The notes beneath the pieces are model-generated. The model was not told the DNA's origin. It worked only from the letters and a program-made list of their open reading frames with translations, and did no database searches. From Celeribacter arenosi (lineage in GTDB: Bacteria; Pseudomonadota; Alphaproteobacteria; Rhodobacterales; Rhodobacteraceae): a stretch of DNA of 64,000 nucleotides. A program made the position numbers and the translations under genes. Positions 59,428-64,000 of this stretch are shown here, one piece after another (within the stretch, counting starts at the first letter, position 1; the number at the start of each line of letters is the position of its first letter). The stretch spans positions 62,001-126,000 of the forward strand of contig NZ_BAABDF010000003.1 of NCBI RefSeq assembly GCF_039539485.1, read 5' to 3'.

Positions 59428-60810
59428 TTAGTCACGCGTTCCATCATCACTCAGAATCATTTTGAAGAGTGCCTGCTGGGTCAGATTGAAGCCGCTAATA
59501 AATGCGCTTTGGCGGCCTTCTAAATGGCGTTTACGCCTCGCGTCGGTTGCGCCATGCACGATCGCTGAGCGGACGTCATAGACCTGCTTGATCGCAGCTC
59601 TAATTTCGTCCTTGTGCTTTTCGTCGACACCCAGCAATTCAGCCATCCCATCCTGGAGCTGTCGACTGATCCCACCGCCACTAGGTCTAAACATCAATTC
59701 CAACGATTGCGAAATGTCCAGAATTCGGTCGTTGGCACCAAAGCGCCCCAAGCGCGCCAAAGATTCTGAGAGCCGATGAATAGTCGGCGCAAAGCGCTCA
59801 AATTCCTCACCTTTTCGTTTACCGTAGGCTTGTTTGGCCAGATCGATCGAGCTTTTCTGGAGCCGTGGAGGGGCTCGAAAAGGATCGTGCCGACGCCCGA
59901 CTTGACGTATCGGTTGGAAACCACCTTGACTGTGGGCCAAGCCCAGCAAGCCGTGCGCGGATCGGTGCAGACATCCATGCATCAACATGAAAGGTATGAC
60001 AGGTGTTTGGTTCGCAACTGACAGAAATTCCAAGAATGTAAGAGCGTCGTCCTCAAATCTTGGAGGCCACCTAGGCGGCTCATCGCGATAGTCAGTCTTC
60101 CGCCGAAACGCCGGTCGCCAATGGAACGGCCGCACTACAGCGCCAATTTGCCGCCAATCACGTCGGTCCATCTCCTCCGGCACAAAATCTCGGATCCATT
60201 CGCGATCCAGATAATCTGAAAGGTCGGCAGCTGGTTTGACGATCAAACCACCCTGAATCTCAAATTCGTTGCGAATTTCGGGACCATGGAACAGCATTAG
60301 ATCGTAGCCCAGATCAAGCCCGTTCGGGACATCATTTCCTAAGGTCGTCGAACTCAGATCAAGGACCGATCCAAGTTCGTTCGCAGCTCTTGCAAAACCG
60401 CCGTCGCCATCTTCATGGGCGCGTTCCAACAAACCGGCCACGATTTGCGTCAGCCAGGTGAGCGATGTCCCGTTTAAGATTCTGACGTGAAATTCTTCGT
60501 TTCCGATACCAGTCCCAAGCGCTCTGGCGAGTGTTGGGTGTGACCTCAGGATACCTCTCACCGGGTCAAGCGCTTCGCGAAGTGGCTTGTAGTATTCCTT
60601 CTCAACAGATCGTGAGGCAGAGCGCGCGAGATCAAAGAGATGAGCCATGTCGTCCTTTGGAAAGGGTGTTTCATCTTTTCCGTTGAATGACACGTGTGTC
60701 GGGTAAGAGCTCGCCTGCCAATAGGCCGCAAGAAATGGTTCTTGAACTTTGGCGAGATGGCTCAGTGACGGCGCCAGGCGGGCGCACCATGAATTCAAAG
60801 AGTATGTCAT
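59428..60810 (-). CDS. HEPN-motif protein of unknown function
   Basis: About 460 residues from ATG 60810; GTG 60819 is an alternative. I recognise no named family. The C-terminal third is helical and carries VYDVRSAIVHGA, an RX4H motif in the setting typical of HEPN ribonucleases and of Abi/ApeA-like proteins. Upstream segments (LTFLEFLSVANQTPVIPFML, RILDISQSLELMF) look like the helical scaffold of a large HEPN-containing protein. RNA cleavage upon phage infection is a reasonable hypothesis. Flanking intergenic repeats separate it from the SIR2-like gene and from the next unit. Confidence 0.65.
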   Translation of the reverse strand: MTYSLNSWCARLAPSLSHLAKVQEPFLAAYWQASSYPTHVSFNGKDETPFPKDDMAHLFDLARSASRSVEKEYYKPLREALDPVRGILRSHPTLARALGTGIGNEEFHVRILNGTSLTWLTQIVAGLLERAHEDGDGGFARAANELGSVLDLSSTTLGNDVPNGLDLGYDLMLFHGPEIRNEFEIQGGLIVKPAADLSDYLDREWIRDFVPEEMDRRDWRQIGAVVRPFHWRPAFRRKTDYRDEPPRWPPRFEDDALTFLEFLSVANQTPVIPFMLMHGCLHRSAHGLLGLAHSQGGFQPIRQVGRRHDPFRAPPRLQKSSIDLAKQAYGKRKGEEFERFAPTIHRLSESLARLGRFGANDRILDISQSLELMFRPSGGGISRQLQDGMAELLGVDEKHKDEIRAAIKQVYDVRSAIVHGATDARRKRHLEGRQSAFISGFNLTQQALFKMILSDDGTRD

Positions 60811-61047
60811 CAGGTTCACTTAGCTGAAAATGGGGGAGATGACATCGGCCCGTTGCTGCCATTCACGTCTCGTGTTGGATACTGCGGCGCGGCCCGCCAA
60901 ACCGGACCTTGGTCATTGGCGCAGAATTTTCAAAATGTGCATGGCGGCAGCGAGGACGCAGCTGCAGTGGAACAGCGGGGGATGTGTATTCAGAATGTTT
61001 GGATGAGCTAACGACCGCCTAAAATTTGGTTCTTATCGAAGAAATTC

Positions 61048-62244
61048 CTAAGAGGGTCGACCTTTCAGTGTCGCCTCCATTACGGTCAATGTTTCATGTA
61101 GGGCTTCCCGGAGCTTTTCATAAATCTCTGGGAATGTTGCTTTATCGTCCATGCCCAATCGAGCAGACACGGAGTTAACCTTCTCACGTCTGGAATCGGT
61201 TGACATAAGATGGGATTGAGAAACTCGCAAATCATAGATCAGATAGAACGGCTTCATCAGTTCTCGAAGATTTTCTGAGCCTCCCAAAGTGATCATCAGT
61301 TGCTTTAGAAGTTTTATTCCCTTGATGTTTGAAACGTCTACACCCTGTGCCTTTAGATGTTTCTTTAGCTGAACTGCTTCTAAGGACTCCACATACACAT
61401 CGTTCAACGCCTGAGCGACTTGAGCACGCGAAGTCTTTGTGTCGAAGATGGGGTCGCGAACCAGGATAGCACTGTCGAGGATTTCGCTGGACACCTGAAA
61501 AATCGGAAATCCGAGTGAGCTCCGCGACGCTTCATTCAACTCTGAGCGCAACCGAAAAAGTCTGTTTTCCGGAGCTTCTTCAGTGAACTTGACCTCAATT
61601 TGCCCCTCATAGAACTCGCTTCCGATGTGGTGATCCGATGGCACATTCTCGGAGCGAAGATAGTATTGCTCTGTCTCCGGAAGCTTTGCGATGTCCCCTA
61701 GCCACACGACTAATAGGCTGTTCTCGTTGATGCCGAATGAAATGTAAAAAGCAGGTTCCGAGGAGTAAATCGTCCCGTATGTCGCAGACGCGAATTTGAC
61801 CTCATAGTTTGGGTGGTGCTCAAATTTCAATAGTGCGTCGCGTCTGAAAAAGACTGGTGTTAGGAATCCTTCATCCCAAGGGCGTGTAAGCCCAGGGATG
61901 TTCTCATAGTCATCTGAGTCGTACTCGAAGGGCACTTTTGAGAAGGCATATTTTTTGTTTGGTTTTCTGCGCGTTGAGGTGACACGATCAGTTCCCTCTT
62001 CCATCGCCTTTCGATGAAGATCGATTATTGCGAACTTTGATCGATCTGGCCATTCGAGATTTCCGCAGCTGCATCGCAACGCAGGTATTCCCTCAATGTC
62101 AAACTGAACACCTGTTATGCGCTCCTGCAAGTGTACGAAGTCGAGGTGCATCAGTCTTTCACAACGGCCACAATAGAGCCGTTGAGGCCGGTCAACGCTA
62201 CCGAAGTAGTCCTGAATAGATTTTTCGGTCATACATTTACTCAC
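61048..62244 (-). CDS. Zinc-ribbon protein with C-terminal RX4H motif
   Basis: A 398-residue protein of no recognised family. The N-terminus has four cysteines as a probable zinc ribbon (LYCGRCERLM and LRCSCGNLEW). A middle beta-rich region follows. The C-terminal ~130 residues are helical and contain IYDLRVSQSHL, an RX4H motif similar in placing to HEPN domains. The GTG at 62244 is 4-5 nt after AAGGTG; only 8 nt separate it from the upstream nuclease gene. It is AT-richer than the core genome. The two genes form one operon. Confidence 0.6.
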   Translation of the reverse strand: MSKCMTEKSIQDYFGSVDRPQRLYCGRCERLMHLDFVHLQERITGVQFDIEGIPALRCSCGNLEWPDRSKFAIIDLHRKAMEEGTDRVTSTRRKPNKKYAFSKVPFEYDSDDYENIPGLTRPWDEGFLTPVFFRRDALLKFEHHPNYEVKFASATYGTIYSSEPAFYISFGINENSLLVVWLGDIAKLPETEQYYLRSENVPSDHHIGSEFYEGQIEVKFTEEAPENRLFRLRSELNEASRSSLGFPIFQVSSEILDSAILVRDPIFDTKTSRAQVAQALNDVYVESLEAVQLKKHLKAQGVDVSNIKGIKLLKQLMITLGGSENLRELMKPFYLIYDLRVSQSHLMSTDSRREKVNSVSARLGMDDKATFPEIYEKLREALHETLTVMEATLKGRPS

Positions 62245-62252
62245 TATGCACC

Positions 62253-64000
62253 TTAGGGTTTCAAAGTCAGGGTATCTATCTCATCGAAAAGCAACATGTT
62301 TGCCTTGCTGCGTATTCCCTCCTTAGCGTAACCCATGGGGACCTGACCGCTAAACACGAGGCAATCCTCCAAAATAGGATCGGATATCCCCGTAAATTTC
62401 CTTAGTTGATCTAGGTTTGCGCGCAGGGCGGATGCTCGGTTGAGATGCTTGAGCAAGAGGTCTGGTTTGCCTTTCGCGTCCAATTCACCCCGAAAACTTG
62501 ACAACTGTTCGGCAATTTCTCCAGCCGTCTTTCGGTACATAAGATCCTTGCACTCAATAGCAATTACACGGCGGGTTTGTTCGTCCCACGCAAGAACATC
62601 GACATCACCTAGTCTTTTGATGTTGCCGAGCTTTTCATCCTCCGAACGACCCAAAATCTGTGTAAGGCCAACATCTGACTTTGCTGTCCAACCCAATTCA
62701 CGGAGCCTTCCAGCCACTTGATCGTTGAAGCTACTTTTATCCTTCACTGAGCCATTCCAACGCAGCATTTCCTTCGTGCGAATTTGAATTTCGCGAAATT
62801 CGGCTTCCCAGTACCGAACGAAAGTATACTCACCCCCATCACCGACCATCCCTGGCCAAAGATAGATTTCAGGATCTTCTGCGTCGTCAAGTTGGATTAA
62901 AGGTCGCCGAAGGACACTCAGCAAACGACGGAACTTCCAAGGTTGGCGATCCAGATCAGTAAATCCTTCAGGAACGACCCTCCAGTCTGATCTTGGGGGC
63001 AGAGAAAGCTCATGAAGGATTTTATCTAAATGCGGCTCCAGTTCCGGCTTCAGGTCCAGAACCTTCCGCGTAAGCTCCGACTTTCGAACCACAAAACACG
63101 CGTTCTCCTCGGCCAGCCCCACCTCTTCACAAGCAACTAGAAAAGCTCCATGTGCTTCAATAGGGAAGCCAAGCTCGCATTCCCACGCCTTTGAAAATTG
63201 TTCTTTTTCGGCCAAAAACCTCTTGTCCAGCTCGCCAGTCCTCTCCTTAGGTGCCGAGAAGTGATCCCCATAACCTTGAATACTTCGCTCAACTTTGGAT
63301 TTCATGCCAGCTTGACCGAACGGAACGACAATCTCCTCGAAAAAGTCATGGTTTGCGAGCACATCGCCTAGCGCCGCCACGATAAGTGTTGGTTCCATCG
63401 CACCGTAGTGAATTGCGTCAGACCATCCCCCAAATTCAATTATCTCAATCATCATCGCCATGGACTTTGCGAGATCAAACTCACCAAATGCATCGCCTTC
63501 GTCGAGACTGCAAACGCAGTTGGCAACTTCGACTAGAACACGCGATGACTGAAAAACTGCGTTAAGCTTCGACTGGTGCTTGAGTATTTCCTCCAATGCG
63601 CGTCCTTTGTCTTCGTGCAAAGCACTGACAGCAGCGGCGGTTCTTTTCCAAGTCTCTTGGTCGCACATTGCAGCTTCATGGTTAGTGATAAGCCTTTGCA
63701 AAACAGATTTCTTTTCAAACTTTCTTAAGAAATCGATCAGCTTATTTTCAAGGTATTCAACTAGTCGGCGCAGATAGGCCGTACACTCCGCTTTTCCTTG
63801 CAGGGTTCCGCCCAGTTTGCGGTCATGGACCTTCCAACCAAGGAAAAGCTTAAGTGTGCTCGTGTCGGCATCGTTTATGAATACTGGTTTTCGTGGAAGT
63901 TTGTGATGAACAAAATCGCGAAAACTGACCGCTGGGAAGGCATGTGTTTGCCGCACACGATTGTTTGGAACAATCGAGATTATCAGATCCTCAAACTGCT
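62253..64000 (-). CDS. Large PD-(D/E)XK-type nuclease protein (5' end outside window)
   Basis: The frame is open to base 64000, so the true start lies beyond the window (an internal GTG at 63956 is not needed). At least 582 residues are visible. The N-terminal and central parts are helical with no motif that I recognise. Near residue 470 of the visible part GDVDVLAWDEQTRRVIAIECKDL (abridged: GDVDVLAW then IAIECKDL) shows the D...ExK pattern of restriction-endonuclease-like folds, followed by helices and FSGQVPMG. It is co-transcribed with the zinc-ribbon/RX4H gene. DNA cleavage is inferred from the motif. Confidence 0.65.
   Translation of the reverse strand, partial: QFEDLIISIVPNNRVRQTHAFPAVSFRDFVHHKLPRKPVFINDADTSTLKLFLGWKVHDRKLGGTLQGKAECTAYLRRLVEYLENKLIDFLRKFEKKSVLQRLITNHEAAMCDQETWKRTAAAVSALHEDKGRALEEILKHQSKLNAVFQSSRVLVEVANCVCSLDEGDAFGEFDLAKSMAMMIEIIEFGGWSDAIHYGAMEPTLIVAALGDVLANHDFFEEIVVPFGQAGMKSKVERSIQGYGDHFSAPKERTGELDKRFLAEKEQFSKAWECELGFPIEAHGAFLVACEEVGLAEENACFVVRKSELTRKVLDLKPELEPHLDKILHELSLPPRSDWRVVPEGFTDLDRQPWKFRRLLSVLRRPLIQLDDAEDPEIYLWPGMVGDGGEYTFVRYWEAEFREIQIRTKEMLRWNGSVKDKSSFNDQVAGRLRELGWTAKSDVGLTQILGRSEDEKLGNIKRLGDVDVLAWDEQTRRVIAIECKDLMYRKTAGEIAEQLSSFRGELDAKGKPDLLLKHLNRASALRANLDQLRKFTGISDPILEDCLVFSGQVPMGYAKEGIRSKANMLLFDEIDTLTLKP

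Overview
The window looks like chromosomal DNA of a marine-type alphaproteobacterium of the Rhodobacterales (Roseobacter group). The evidence is GC-rich coding sequence, a CcrM-type GANTC adenine methylase, a Rhodobacter-style porin with signal peptide, TRAP and ABC uptake systems, and many short ATGA/GTGA overlaps between genes. A run of 67 Ns (51382-51448) marks an assembly gap.

From 1 to about 33.7 kb the content is mostly core housekeeping: a YbbN-type thioredoxin (cut by the left edge), exonuclease III, a SoxR regulator divergent from a glyoxalase-like gene, a polar amino-acid ABC transporter without its ATPase, an OmpR-type response regulator, GTP cyclohydrolase II, an L,D-transpeptidase, YggS, a major porin, leuS-lptE-holA, an acyl-CoA/SDR/flavoprotein set, PmbA, CysQ, a probable glycosyl-3-phosphoglycerate synthase/phosphatase pair, a Kdo transferase with lpxK, DsbA, DciA, mutY, alkB, ccrM, rnhB and a rimB-rimK-deacylase operon. 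Two less usual items here are a ToxR-like membrane-anchored winged-helix protein and a short ORF that appears translationally coupled to rimB.

From about 33.7 to 53.8 kb lies a carbon-catabolic region for uronates and alginate oligomers. A TRAP transporter (DctPQM) is divergent from an FCD-type GntR regulator. A second, closely similar FCD regulator heads a leftward operon with a MATE transporter, a Gfo/Idh/MocA dehydrogenase and a D-mannonate dehydratase. Divergent from that runs a rightward operon that I read as algS-algM1-algM2-algQ (ABC importer of alginate oligosaccharides), a PL15 exo-oligoalginate lyase, KdgF, two candidate DEH reductases, 2-keto-3-deoxygluconate kinase and an RraA-family protein that may serve as the missing KDPG aldolase. 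Near-identical operator-like elements (CTAGTATACCAG and CTAGTATCCCAG) sit in both divergent promoter regions and suggest one regulon.

From 53.87 kb to the right edge is an integrated element. It starts with a displaced 3' fragment of tRNA-Arg(CCU), then a tyrosine integrase overlapping an excisionase-like gene, and an XRE repressor. Its cargo has the look of a defence island: a membrane-anchored SH3/thermonuclease protein with a small membrane partner, a SIR2-like protein, a HEPN-motif protein, and a two-gene unit of a PD-(D/E)XK-type nuclease (cut by the right edge) with a zinc-ribbon protein that also carries an RX4H motif. The last unit and the stand-alone SIR2 and HEPN genes are the best candidates for an undescribed system.
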